Assembly: GCA_028554755.1 (NCBI GenBank)
Contig: JAPTOF010000029.1
Coordinates: forward strand, 1,488,001 to 1,552,000
DNA length: 64,000 nucleotides
Origin: Cordia subcordata
Taxonomy: Eukaryota > Streptophyta > Magnoliopsida > Boraginales > Cordiaceae
Direction: 5' to 3'
In this document: positions 21,944 to 33,930 of the stretch, piece after piece
How the letters are laid out: each line of letters begins with the position of its first letter
Position numbering within the stretch: the stretch's first letter is position 1
Position numbers and translations under genes: made by a program
Notes under the pieces: generated by a model
Databases searched by the model: none
What the model saw: only the letters and a program-made list of their open reading frames with translations
Told to the model about the DNA's origin: nothing

Positions 21944-23114
21944 CGATCACTATTCATGAGCATAAGCTTAAATAGCCCGCAAGCTCATGGGTTATGTGTA
22001 GTATTGTGTTTTCGAGTGCAGGGTCGAATCCACAGGGAGGCCTAACGTGAATGGTGTTCTAAGCTAAGCGTGTCCTAAAGAGCTACGTGTTGAGGTCCTA
22101 ACTACTATATTTTTGGGTTTTAAGGATTAAAGAGAGTTTGGAAAAGATAAACCTAAACTAGAAACTAGGAAATAGAAGAGTTGTGAGTATATGTATGATG
22201 GGGGAATCAAGCAGTCCAAAGGGAGTCAAAGATCAAAAATGGGGATGAAAGTGATTACATCTTACAAATGGATGATTACGACGTCTTTCTAGGATTGCTT
22301 GATGGATTAAATTAAGTGCTCTCATGTAGACCTCTAATTGGCCTCCTAATTGGTATCCCAAGCTTCAGAGTAGCTCTGTCCCTAAGTAGCGATGCCTAAA
22401 GCTACGACATGATTTTTATAACTTAGGAATTAGAGCTAACTAATAGGGTTCTAGGTGATTTAGATCAATCTAACCCTAGCACCTAGTCCACTAATTAGTT
22501 TCCCAATCTAGATTCCTAATCTAACCCTAGGACTCAGTGTGAGTCTATCCCTAAACTTCGCCCTACTTAGAGCTACAGCAAGGTTCTTATGAACCTAGGG
22601 CATTAAGGTGGACTAACTAGTCTTTCTAAATGAACAAAGGTCAACTAAACCTATTTGGACACCTATTAGTTGGATTTAAAGCCAAAAGGGACTCGACCTA
22701 GGCTAGTTACTAGTTGTGGACCATTGATTGCACCACAATAGTGGAAATTGACATTTAAGCATAAAGCAAACACATATAAGGCATGGAATTTGAGAATATA
22801 CCACAGTATTCTACTACTAAGCATATAGACATACTTAGATTACACCAATTTAAGCAATATCACACGACATGTATGCAATTGAAGCAGTTTATGCTATTAA
22901 TTATGCAAACAGACACATACATCTATATAAGTATACCCACTTCATATAATCACTACACAAACACTTAGACATTCTAGCATAATGATTTAGATATGGTTAA
23001 TAGCATAATATACTTCATATACATATGCAACTTCATTGAGGCATTTCAACAAATGCATACACATATATGTAAAATGGTCTTTGAAACCCTAAGCACAATC
23101 ATATATATATATAC

Positions 23115-23146
<32 letters not shown>

Positions 23147-23990
23147 TCAAATACATCAAGTACTCATAACAATAATGTAACAATCAATCCATAATATAAG
23201 AGTAAATCATCATACATTGCTCTAATCATACAAACATTAACTTTGGTTAAAAGAGAGATACCCTTCTATTCAAAGCCATGCTTGACAATCCAAAAGCTAT
23301 GCCTAATCCTTATGTTTGATCCTTTTAAAGGCTTGATTCCCATTGTTAAATATGTTTAGAAGTGTGTTTGTGAGGTGAGTTTAGGTGGATTTAGTGTTTA
23401 CAAAAATGAGTATATGACAAAGTAGGTGCTCTTCTCCAAAAAATGCTAAAAAGGTCCATAAATAGAGCTGCAATCGTGTAGGACCAAGGGACCAGCCGGT
23501 CGACCGGCCTAATGGGCTTAACATAGGCCATTTTTATGTGGCTTCGTACCACTTCAGGGATCTCCTAAGCCATTTTTCTTCTTCTTTTGCACCCTCTAAA
23601 CATGTCTAAACTTTGTCCATGTCTGCTTTGGTTGCAAGCTCAGAATTTGGCTCTCGTTGCAATTGGTTTTGCCTCGGTCACTTCTTTCTTTGCCCGACCA
23701 CGTTCAAATGCATCTTCTAAGCCTTGTTTAAGTCCCAAAACACCTTTGGCTTTAATCCACATCCCAAATACCATCAATCAAGCTTGAATAATCTCTCCAA
23801 ATCTTACCTAAAACAAGTAATAAACACGCATTAATGTAGCATTTAAGTTTTAACTATAACTATGAACATGTAAACCCTAATATGCACAAGTATGACTTAA
23901 ATGCTATACTAATATACCAAATGAAGCACAAAACAACTCAAAACAAGTATATACGTGCAATGCATAAGCACAAACCAAACGAACACATCA
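21944..23990 (-). repeat. Family-B LTR (5' LTR of element B)
   Basis: It is 2,047 bp, starting 'cgatcactattcatgagc' (first base T to C) and ending 'gaacacatca' before TSD AGCCT. It has the conserved R/U5 block at about 22350-22600, an AT microsatellite at 23099-23146 and the palindrome ccggtcgaccgg near 23497-23508. Confidence 0.9.
23099..23146. repeat. Interrupted AT/AC microsatellite inside LTR
   Basis: Runs of AT broken by 'acacatacatac', at the same LTR position as 7119-7146. Confidence 0.85.
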
Positions 23991-23995
23991 AGCCT

Positions 23996-24600
23996 CCTTT
24001 GCATCTCCCTAGAAGGAACGGCTCCATCCTCAAGATGAATACAATGCATGTAAGTCGAAGGGTCTGTGTCTCTCAAATCATCAATTTTCCACCTTATAGT
24101 CCTATGTTTCCTAAAAACCTCTAAGAGACACTTCTCATGTTCACTAGAAAGATTGAAAGCTATGATGATCGGCAGGGTCTCATTAAGGCATAGGAATGCT
24201 TCAAGTGCCTAGGAAGGGGTTTGAGCTCTAAAGACGGACAAGGCTCAACCCAGGGGGACTCAACCTTAACAACATAATCATGGATGACACCAGAATCAAG
24301 ACTAGAAGGGATAACCTCAAGCGACTTATCAATTGAAGAATTTGTATCTAAGGAGGTGAAAGTGACAAATTTCCGTTCTACGATTTCCAAATCAAAGATA
24401 GATAACAAATCCTCAAATTAACTCAAGTTCTCGTTTTCGATCATGGTCTTTTCTACGAAGTCTTCAACATATGAATCAATAACATAAACTCTATAGAACT
24501 TTTCTCCATCAATTTCTCCTCCTACACTAGCCTTATTCAATGCCTCTGTAACCTTCATAATAGATCTCAAATTCACAAATTTCATCTCTAATAACCCCAA
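23996..24600 (-). pseudogene. RT N-terminus and protease-RT linker, element F
   Basis: 23996-24130 corresponds to the RT start of element G ('ggctccatcctcaagatga', translating to HLEDGA...). It is the piece separated from 5361-6053 by element B. 24160-24408 and 24418-24600 are the acidic linker (SSIDKSLEVIPSSLDSGV, SPSLELKPLP-like) found between protease and RT in G (45011-45670). Stops separate the segments. Confidence 0.8.
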
Positions 24601-25078
24601 CCTACCATGGACAATGGCATTTACGGTAGCAAGAAAGGGGTGTCCTAAAAGGAGAGTCGTTACCCGAATCCATATCTAACACTATGAAGTCTACGGGGAA
24701 CACAAACTTACCTACCTGGACCATAACATCCTCTACTATCCCACTGGGTCTATGCTAGGACCTATCAGCTAGCTGAAGAGTAACATGTGTAGGGGACAAC
24801 TCATCTAGACCTAGCGGCTAATAGATGGAGTAAGGAATGAGATTCACACTAGACCTTAAATCTAGCAAGGCATGACCAAGCTGGGTCTCTCTAATCCTAC
24901 AAGGAATGGTGAAAGCTCCTTGGTCAATCTTCTTAGCCAAAATGCCAGAAGTGCAAATACTACTCACCTTCTCTGTGAGCCTCACATTCTTAGGAATGTT
25001 TGATGATCTATGCTTTCTCGTGCAGAGGTCCTTCAAGAACATAGAATAAAAGGGAATGGAAATGATCGTATCTATCAA
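24601..25078 (-). pseudogene. Aspartic protease (inactive), element F
   Basis: The active-site region reads HALLDLRSSVNLIPYSIY (about 24820-24875). The glycine of the DLG motif is arginine, which should abolish function. The N-terminal side (24876-25078) holds the spacer FLKDLCTRKHRSS and the TIPCRIRETQLGHALLD entry into the protease. The C-terminal strands at 24601-24817 are in other frames. Confidence 0.75.
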
Positions 25079-26356
25079 AGGAAGATTAACCTTAAGATTC
25101 GTAAGATGATCTAAGATCTTGAAAAACCTAGTATCCTCACTAGGTGATGGCCTCTCTAAGGTGGATGGAAAGGTGATGCTAGGTGCAACACCTCAAGACT
25201 CATAGGAATAATCAATAAGCTCATGTCCCTCTTGATGTGGGCGGGAAGAACTACTCTCTCCATGCTTTCTCATGGGCTTTATTCTCTCAACAGGACTATC
25301 TTTAAAATCTCTCTTAACAAGGTTATGGTTAGGATCTCTAGTCTCAGAAGGACCACTAGGTGCAGGCACTGCATGTTAAAATCTTACTCTATTATATGCT
25401 ATTCTACCATTCCTAAGAGTGGTGATGAGCTTAGCCTAGCTTGAGAGGGAAAAGTGGTATAACAAGACTGGACTCTAAGGTTTACCTTTGGTTGGGAAGG
25501 CAACTTCTCGGAGTCTGTAGTGCTCGTCTAGGTGGCTAACTGCCTTAATTGTGTCTCTATCATGGCCATCTACTGCTTTACCTGTTATTTGCTAACTCTT
25601 GCTATTGACCAACTAAAGCCTACTGCTGATTCTGAATGAACTACATCAAATTCATCACTTCATTACTAGGGGACTGGCTACTAAAGAGACTGGGAAGTGT
25701 CTGTGGCTGAGGAGCACTAGTGAGCCCATGTTTATTAACATTGTAAAACCATAGAGGGTTAGTAAGATGAGATCGCTACTAGAGTGGTGCCTAAGGCTGG
25801 AAATAAGAAGACTAATGCTCACCTTGTCTCCAAGAGAACTTAGGGTTGTCTCTCCAACCCAGATTATAAGTGTGAGAGTATGGATTGTGCTCACGAGAAT
25901 AACCCTGGGTAGCACAAACTTGCTTCTGTATTAAATCGGGAAACTGGGGTGGCAAAGGGCAAGCAATAGTCTCGTAAGACAACTCGGAACACAACACACA
26001 CACTTTAGCTACCAAAAGGGCAGAGGACAAACCTATGGAAGTAGCTCTATGACCTTAGAATGAAAGAGTTAAAGAGATGAATTGATCTAGCTTATTTGCA
26101 AGGGCTCTCACCTTGGTGGGTAAGTTAGAAGTCACTCCAACCATCTTTTCTATTCACTTATGACTAAACCTATCCATAGCTGAGTTTTGGAAAGAGTTCT
26201 CGATCGACAAATCTATTTTCTCCTATGCCTCATTCGCCTTCAAATTACAAAATCCACCATCGGAGATGGCATTGACCATCCTCCTATTTTGTTGATCCAA
26301 ACCTCAAAAGAAATATTGTAGTAGGTCATAATTACCATACTCGTGGTAAAGATCGA
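25079..26356 (-). pseudogene. Gag C-terminal half, element F
   Basis: It contains the zinc knuckle at 25959-26000, CVLCSELSYETIAC, in which the histidine ligand is tyrosine. This is followed by the Gag C-terminal wording EHNPYSHTYNLGWRDNPKFS. Positions 26200-26356 match the middle of gag (FVEN, FQNSAMD type) in broken frames. Gag is cut at about 26356 by the copia-like insert and continues at 28541. Confidence 0.75.
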
Positions 26357-28541
26357 TATTATTAATTGTGATATATCCTAGTCCATATTTTCAAAAATTT
26401 AACTAAGAAAAAATGCTAGGAAAACAATATATCCATATAACACGCATAAAAACATGCTTAACAATATATAAAACATAACTAGTATTTGGAAAATATGTAT
26501 TACTAACCTCTTGAAGCGTGGGGCCTTTGATAAAGCTATATTTGTCACGAGCTTTGTTTTTACTCACGAATAAGGCCACCAGACTATAAGGCTGTTGCAA
26601 TAGGCAACTCTCTAGTCTTCTTCCCTATGATTGAAGAGATTTATCTTGAGAGAATAGCTTCTTGTGTGGGAAGAAGCAAACTAATATGCTCTTGAAAACT
26701 AAAGCAAAAATCACACAATAAGTGTGTACTATGTGTTATATATTTTCTTACCAAAGAGGAAGAAATTAACTACAAAGTGGATTACATAAAAGGTGTAGGG
26801 TCTTGTCTATTTATAGAGAGAACCATGGCACCCTAGGTTGCTGATCTTTCCATGAGGGAGAAAATTTCCATGTAGTAATTTCCTTTATGCAACTTGTTCA
26901 CTTGTCTTGGAAGACTTATGCAAGTCGTCTACTTGTTTTTGTAGTCTTTTGCAAGTTGTCCACTTGCCTTGGAAGACATGGGCCAAGCCCACCATCTAAG
27001 CCCAACACATAGTTCATAATCCATGTAGAGGCCCAAGCCGAATAGGAAGCCATCCTAGCCCAATTAGGTTATCTTGGACTCTAAAGAAAGCTCAAACCCA
27101 ATTCCAAGCTTTGGCCCAATAAGGCTATTACCGCAATATGGAATTTTCTCTTTCAAGATTACTCTGTCAAAGTCATTTCAGCCAGGGAAGGGACCAAGAA
27201 GACACAATTAACCTTGGCCTCCAAAAATAATTAAAAATGTCCTTGCCCGATCTAGGCGACGTAATAATTATTTTTAACTTCAATCTATTCCACCATAAGA
27301 TCAAAGTTACACTCCAAGAATAATTGCTATTACCTAGAAGCTTATCACAAAAGAATGTGAACTTTGTCTTTGACCTACTAAATAACCGACCATAACGCCC
27401 CTCTATGTATACCCACAGCTAAAACTGGTCCTTTGGCCTGTGTACTATCACCTCCTTAGCTGTTTCTTTTTCCATTGGGTTTGTTGTCCTGTTGCCAACC
27501 ATCCTTGGTCATAGAATGTCTTTATCTTGGGAGCCACCCTCAAGTCATATGACCAATACACCTATAAAGGTAGTATCACTAGATCTAGATTCGGATGATA
27601 AATTTGGACAATCCCAAATAGGGCACATAGATTCCATATTGCATATGCATGTTTCAATTAATTAGAACTTGGCACTCAAAGTAAGGTCTTAAAACAAAAA
27701 TAAAGAAGAAAGAGAAATAACACTTTGATTTCATATAAAAAAAATGGAAATAGTCTTTCTTCTTTTTTTTGTTATTGCTTGAATATTGAATATTCAATTA
27801 AATATAATAACAATCAATTTTGTTTTTAAATCAGATAAGTTATTATTTATTTATAATTCAATTTGTTGGAAAAAAAAGGCCCAGCTAGGTACAGACCAGG
27901 CCAGGCCTTGGGAATAAGAAGGGCCTTTTGTACAAAGTTAACGCAACGAGGTCTTCTTTATTTTCTTTCTATTGTCTTTTGAGCGCTTCCTTTATCTAAA
28001 TGAAATTGCTGATAAAAGTTGTACATATCTAATCAGAGTACCAAACCCCAACTTCATTAGTTCATCCACATATACTCAAGATTAAGAGCAATGATCATTT
28101 AGTAGCAGTGAGTGTCTTGTTTTCTTTCTTTGATAGTATATCTCTAGAAAGCATACTCACAATGGTCCTATCCAATACGTGACACACGTAATATTGAGAC
28201 AAATCTGGAATGTCCTCCAATGACCTAGGTAGATCACCCTTAAAGAGGAGACTTGCTCAATATAACCTTATCCCAGTAGAGTGCCCAGCACTACTATTCA
28301 GTTATAGATTCAATTTATGACGTGACTAGATCTAGACTTGGACCTATTGTGCGTCCAGCCTCACTGTACACCTAAGTGATTAGTACAATTCAAAGGACCT
28401 TTATACACGCATCAATAAAACATAACAGAGATAATATGTAAGAAACTCATAATGCCATTTAACAAAAAAGATTATACATTGTTTAACATCCAAAATGTCA
28501 TGTACAAGTGAGTTTTAGGACATACTAATCCTAACTGTGAG
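26357..28541 (-). mobile_element. Copia-like LTR segment inserted in gag of element F
   Basis: It splits the gag reading 'gtggtaaaga...gacactatct', which is continuous in E at 34686-34712. Read on the minus strand, the right end begins 'gttaggattagtatgtcc' and has the 'ggaccattgtgagtatg' and 'gacctattgtgc'-style wording of many Ty1/copia LTRs. A TATAAATAGACA box is at about 26815-26825. There is no coding domain. The flanking 5-mers (gtaaa left, gtgag right) are only a weak TSD, and the left end is unclear, so it may be a solo LTR with a damaged end. The part 27690-28030 is odd (see findings). Confidence 0.55.
27868..27906. other. Imperfect GC-rich hairpin
   Basis: 'aggcccagctaggt' and 'accaggccaggcct' are near inverted repeats (11 of 14 pairs) around a 4-base loop, after a run of eight A in otherwise AT-rich DNA. 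Confidence 0.5.
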
Positions 28542-29129
28542 GACACTATCTAAGAAAGTCATTGAACCTCTCTCAAGCCTCATGAAAGGACTCTAGATCA
28601 TGCTAGGAGAATGTCATAATGGAAGCCTTGAGGTTGGTCGTCTTGGCCATAGGAAAGAATTTGCTAGAATCTAAACTGAAGCTCATTCCAAGAAGTGATA
28701 CATCTACTAGGAAAAGAATGATACCAAGACCTCGCCTTATCCTTAAGGGTAAACAAAAATAATCTAAGACAAATGACGTCTTGAGACACATTGGGGACAT
28801 GGAAGGTTGAACTCATCTCTATAAAATTGGTAATGTGGTCCAAAGGACTCTTATTGCTCCTCCTATAGAATGAAGGAAGCATAGCCAACATGTTAGGCTT
28901 AATCTCAAAATTTGCTTGCCCTAACCCCAGAACATTAATAGCCAAATTAGAAAGGCAATAGGGAGGAAACATTCCCTAAGTATCAGCTCATCGTCTAGGG
29001 GTGGGTCTAGTCTAAAGGACTCTTGTCTAAAATAATCTTGGGCTTGATGCCCATGGGATCATGTGGTGGAAAATAATAGAATTCATAGGACAAAATAAGA
29101 GGGATAGGAGGATTATTTGGATCTGCCAT
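28541..29129 (-). pseudogene. Gag N-terminal half, element F
   Basis: The start is ATG at 29129 (minus strand, MADPNNPP), as in G. The core at 28664-28972 reads ANFEIKPNMLAMLPSFYRRS and LFLFTLKDKARSWYHSFPSR, the plant Gag pattern. The frame breaks at 28990-29000 and again before 28660. It joins 26356 once the copia-like insert is removed. Confidence 0.8.
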
Positions 29130-29257
29130 CTTCTCAAGAAGTTCTCATAAATTCCTAAGGTATTATGCAATCCTATCAGGTTTAAGATTAAAGGGAATTA
29201 AGGGATTACTAAGGGATCCCTTACCAAGCGTGCAACACTATCCTAACTCTGGCCACT

Positions 29258-29538
29258 TCAATGCCCAAAGCTTAGCCTAAATTTAAGCAACAAAGCCACA
29301 AACCTGTCGGGTGCAGTAAAAACAAAAAGCAAAAGCAAAATAAAGAAGTCAAACAAACAAGCTATATTAAGCACAGAAAGTAAACACAAAAGATCAAAGA
29401 AACTAGACACCAAGCAAGATAAACAACTACTAAAGCAAGCTAACAAAATAAAGCAAAACAAACAAAAGAAGCAACTATTAAAACACACAAGCGAAGAACA
29501 CAAACCACCATGCCTTCTTGGCAATAACACTAAGAAGT
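29258..29538 (-). other. Leader with decayed primer site, element F
   Basis: Sense leader between the LTR and gag. The primer site is at about 29516-29532 ('ttggcaataacacta' on plus) and is much decayed. A hydrophobic leader frame covers 29258-29530 (CFFCLFCFILLACFSSCL), as in the sister elements. Confidence 0.5.
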
Positions 29539-30539
29539 TGATGTGCCTCTAGTGCACAAGCCCTGAAAGACTCGTAAGTGAATGGTTCGATGCAATATAG
29601 TGTGTGTATAAGTGTGAGCCTCAAAGCACAGAGAGCCTATTATGTGGAAGGCATTCTATGCATATGTGTTATAGACAGTGCCTAAAGGAAAACCTATTTT
29701 AAACATATTTTTTTTTGGTATTTTTTGGACATAGTGGAAGCTCAAAGGGGAAGAGAAAAGGAACTACACTATTGGAATTAGGAATGGGAAATGGGGAAAC
29801 AAACTAGACTAAAGGGAATTAACAGTTGAAAGAGACTAGGGTGACTTTCACTTGATAATTGGTGATTCTAGACTCTTACGTCATTGGATTAAGGGGAATG
29901 GCTTGTCCATGAGAGGCTCTATATCTTGGATTCTATCTAGTGTCCTAATTTATCCTTAGTACTTGATATGGGTCCATCCTGAAGTGTGCACTTTTACAGT
30001 TACAGCATGGTCCTTATGACCTAAGGCCATAGGAGGGACTAAAATATCTTCTTAGATGACCTAGAACAAACCTACCGTAGCTCCTAAACCATTGGCTAGA
30101 TTTATCACCAAGACCTAGGGTTACTAAGGTTGACTAAATCCATCGTCGTTCTAGGGTTCACAATAGTAGGATTAAATCTATAAGCATAATCCTATATGTT
30201 CCAGCCTATGGTGTTGTGAATATGTGAACCTATTCACTAACAAGACATCAGCAAGCTTGATTTACATTGTTAACAGCAAATAGGCACCAACACATAGGCA
30301 AGATTGGAGTTATATTCACTATAAAGCATGCTTATACTCATATAGACATGAACAAAGCAAACCCACTTTATACAATTCATAAATAGACACATAGACTTGC
30401 ATATTATAGATGGATTAGAGGTGTTGTATAGCAAAACAAACTCCAATTGATACACCTACTACTTATTTAGGCATTTAATCAAATATAAAGACATGTATTG
30501 AGAAAAAGCCATTATCATGAAGAACAAAGTATGCGTGTG

Positions 30540-30581
<42 letters not shown>

Positions 30582-31377
30582 CCATGAAAATCCCATAACA
30601 TAAGAGTTTTAAATCAACTCATTACACAAGCTAAATCACCTTAATCAAGTCTACTCAAACATAAATGAAAATAGGATGAAAGAGAGATTATGAAACTTCC
30701 CTTCTATCCTAACCATCCTTGTATAGAACTTGATGAAATCCTCGCTCTATTAATGTTAAATCACTCTTATCTAGCTTGAATCCTAGTGGAAACTATGTGA
30801 AAGGTATGTGTGAGGTGGGTGAGTTAGAGTTTTGTATGTGTGTAAAGTGGGTATGAAGTGTGTGTATATGGATTTCTCATTTCGGTAGAAATTGGGCCTT
30901 ATTTATAGGCAAGTGTGTATGCTAGGTGAACCAGCTCAACGAGGCTACTCTCTAGAGTCACTAGTCGACCTAGGGTCGATCGGCAAGAGGCTTGACTCAA
31001 TTGGCTAAATAGTAATGCTCTCTGGTCCTGCCAGTTGACCTAGCCACTTGACCAGCTCTACTTGTGGGTCCACCGGTTGAGCTTCTTTGCCTTCAATATA
31101 CTTTGTTTTGGCCTCCAGTCTTCTTCCTATGACTTGTGCAGCTTCCAACTTTGTCACCCATCATCGTCCAAGCTCAGCATTAACCTAAGACTCACCTAAA
31201 TCATCAAAATCAAGGAATTAGTGTAGCATTTATCTCTTAAACTTAACTATGTACAATTTTTTATGCTTAAGCATATCTCTAGCATAACTACTATATCAAT
31301 GCAACTTTACAAGCACAAAACACCTCAAAAGCATAAACAATATACAATGTAATCACACACAAAATTGAAGCACATCA
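29539..31377 (-). repeat. Family-D LTR (5' LTR of element F)
   Basis: It is 1,839 bp, starting 'tgatgtgcctct' and ending 'gcacatca', inverted ends intact. The bases after it, CTATG (31378-31382), continue into the protease-RT linker of E, so F landed in E. No second CTATG next to a 3' LTR is left. It has a TATA box at 30900-30907 and palindrome remnants at 30955-31080. Confidence 0.88.
30544..30579. repeat. (AT)18 microsatellite inside LTR
   Basis: About 36 bp of TA repeats. The sister LTRs have only 'tatatatata' (1231-1240) or a broken form (36816-36840) at this place. Confidence 0.9.
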
Positions 31378-32521
31378 CTATGATTACCAGATGGGTCTTA
31401 TTAAAGCCTAGGAATGCATACTTCAAATGCTTAAGAAGGGGTTTGAGCTCTAAAGATAGACATGGATTAACCAAGGGGGACTCAACCTTATCAACATCAA
31501 CGTGGATAACACTAGAATCAACGAAAGAATGAATAACCTCAACTGACTTATCAATCAAAGATTTCCCAACTACAAAATGCTACATTTTCCCAATCTAATG
31601 TCTCTAAATCAACTCTAGACATCAAATCCCCAAATTTCGTTAAATTTTCTCCATCAATCATATTCTTCTATACAAAGTCTTGGACACAACAATCAATAAC
31701 ATCGACTCTAAAGCATTCTTCTCCATCTTTTCCTCCTCCTACACTAGCCCTATTCACTGCCTTGGCAATCTTCATAGTAGACCACAAATTCCCATACTTT
31801 ATTTCTAACAACCCTGACCTACAATGAATACTAGCATTTGCTATAGCAAGAAAGGGGTGACCTAAAAGGATGGGTATAGAATGTCTAGAATCGTGACTTG
31901 AATCCAGAGCTAGCACTATGAAGTCTATAGGGTACACAAATTCTCTTACCTAAACTTGCACATCTTCCATTACACCTCTAGGTCTCCTCTCAGACCTATT
32001 AGTTCGCTAAAAGGTAACATGTGTGAGAGACAAGTCTCCTAGACCTAGCTAATAATAGACTAAGGAATAAGGTTCATATTAGATCCTAAGTCTAGCAATG
32101 AGTGATCAGTTTGGGTCTCTCGAATGCTACAAGGAATGGTGAAAGCTCTAGGGTCACTCATCTTTGTCGAAAGACCTGAGGTACAAATGTTGCTCACCTT
32201 CTCCATGAGCTTCACCTTTTTAGGTATGATTGAGGCTCTATGCCTTCCCATGCAAAGATCCTTAAAGAAGTTAGAGTAGGAATGAATAGTATAGATGGGA
32301 TCTATCAAAGAAAGATTAACCTTGAGGTCTTTACGATGCTCTAGGACTTTGAGAAACCTAGTATTCTTACTAGGTGATTGCCTCTCTAAGGCAAATGTGT
32401 AAGGAACTCTAGGCTCAACATCTCTAGACATATAGGAATCTACAATGGCCTTTTTTCCCTCCCGATGTGGGTGGGATCGAGAGGGAAGTACTACTCTCAC
32501 CATGGTCTCTTGTGGGCTCAA
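31378..32521 (-). pseudogene. Protease and protease-RT linker, element E
   Basis: 32060-32521 is the gag-protease spacer (FFKDLCMGRHRASIIPKK) and the active site HSLLDLGSNMNLIP at about 32060-32101. 31668-31937 holds the C-terminal protease strand (VLALDSSHDSRHSIPILLGH) and the linker. 31378-31558 is more linker. The region stops at 31378, where the F LTR begins; the RT expected next is gone from the window. Frames are shifted between segments. Confidence 0.78.
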
Positions 32522-32928
32522 CCTCTCAATAGGTCCCTTTCTATGATCTCTCTCTATAGGGCTATGATCAGGGTTTCTAGACTCAAAGGGACCATTAGGT
32601 GAAGGTACTATACATTCAACTCCTACCTATTATCCACTATTCTACCGCTCCCAAGAGTGGTGACGACCTTAGCCTGGGCCTAAGAGGGACAAGTGGTATC
32701 AGTGGATGAGTAGGACTAGACTTTAGGATACGTCTCCAATTGAGAAGGAAACTTGCCTGGATCCCTAGTACTTCACTAACTAGTAATGGGTATGCCTCCA
32801 ATTGAGAAGGCAACTTGCCTGGATCCCTAGTGCTTAACTAACTGGCAATCTGCCCTAACTATGCCTTAAATATTGCCATTTACTACTTATAGCTAGCTAG
32901 CTCTTGCCTATTATATACTGATATGCTA
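32522..32928 (-). pseudogene. Gag-protease spacer remnant, element E
   Basis: It matches the 'gaccttagcctgggcc' region of G and F. A 55-bp near-duplicate ('aattgagaaggcaacttgcctggatcc') occurs twice, at about 32738-32768 and 32795-32827. No open frame is left. Confidence 0.55.
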
Positions 32929-33930
32929 TTTCGGAGCACAAGCCTAAATAGCCTGTAAGCGCACGAGTCACGTGTAGCACAGTGTGTAAGAGTATGGGGT
33001 GAAATCCATGGGAAGGCCTAACATGTGTGGTATCCTAAGCTAAGCGTATCCTAAGAAGCTGCGTGTTGGGTCCCTAAACTATGTTCTTTTTAGGTTTTTG
33101 GGATTAAAAAGAGCTTGGAAAAGATAAACCTAAACTAAAAACAAGGAAATAAAAGGTACATATGTGTGAAATTGGGGAATCAAGCAATCTAAGGGAGTTA
33201 AATATGTGGAAAAGAAGAATAAGGTTATTGCGGTTTGTAAATAGGCGATTATTACTTCTTGTTAGGGTCACTTGATGGATTAAACTTTAGTTGCTCTTGT
33301 CTAGACTCCTAATTAATCTTCTAATTACACCTTAAGCATCAATGTGGATTAGTTCCTAGGCGTTGACTAACCTAGAGCTACTATGTGGTCTATATGACTT
33401 AGAGCCATAAGGTTAGCTAGTTAGGATTCTAGGTAACTTAGATTAATTTAACTCGTTGGCTTGATTTAATGCCAAGAAGTAGTCCGTCTAACGTTGACCA
33501 ACCTACCTTAAAACCCATTAGCTGGATTTAAAGCTTAGGGAGACTCGACCTAGGCTAGCCATTAGTTATGCACTACCGATCATTATCACAATAGCGGGTA
33601 TTAACATTTAAGCACAAAGCAAACACATCTAGTTTACGGCGTTTGACAATATTCTGGAGTATTCTACTAATAAGCATATAGACATACTTAGATTACACCA
33701 ATTTAAGCAATAGCTCCCGACATGTAAGCAATAGAAGCTATTTATGCAATTAAGTATGCTAACACACGCATAAACATGTATATAGTCATGCCCACTTCAT
33801 TTAATCACCACACGAACACATAGACATGCTAGCATAATGATTCAGAGACGGTTAGTAGCATAATAGACTTCAGTATATATACATATATACACACATGTAA
33901 TGCACAAGTACAAAAAACACCAACAGATCA
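32929..33930 (-). repeat. Shortened solo family-B LTR in element E
   Basis: It starts 'tgatatgctatttcgg' and follows family B for about 950 bp through the AT/AC stretch, then jumps to the last roughly 40 bp ending 'acagatca'. About 1 kb in the middle is deleted. The flanking 5-mers are TATAC (32924-32928) and TCTAC (33931-33935), one mismatch. Joining the flanks restores the gag reading of G. Confidence 0.8.

Larger units (their letters stand above)
6054..23990 (-). mobile_element. Element B: non-autonomous LTR retrotransposon, itself invaded
   Basis: The LTRs are 6054-7983 plus 16468-16562 (3') and 21944-23990 (5'), both about 2.0 kb, flanked by AGCCT. The internal part is 16563-21943. Without the solo LTR it is about 3.6 kb and holds no protease, RT, RNase H or integrase that I can recognise. 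It has a CCHC protein (21119-21700) and an unassigned ORF (20305-20832). It carries element A in its 3' LTR and a solo LTR in its 3' internal part. Confidence 0.82.

Noticed and set aside
27868..27906. Hairpin as a bacterial-type terminator
   Set aside because: Nuclear plant context. It is imperfect, and no transcription unit ends there.
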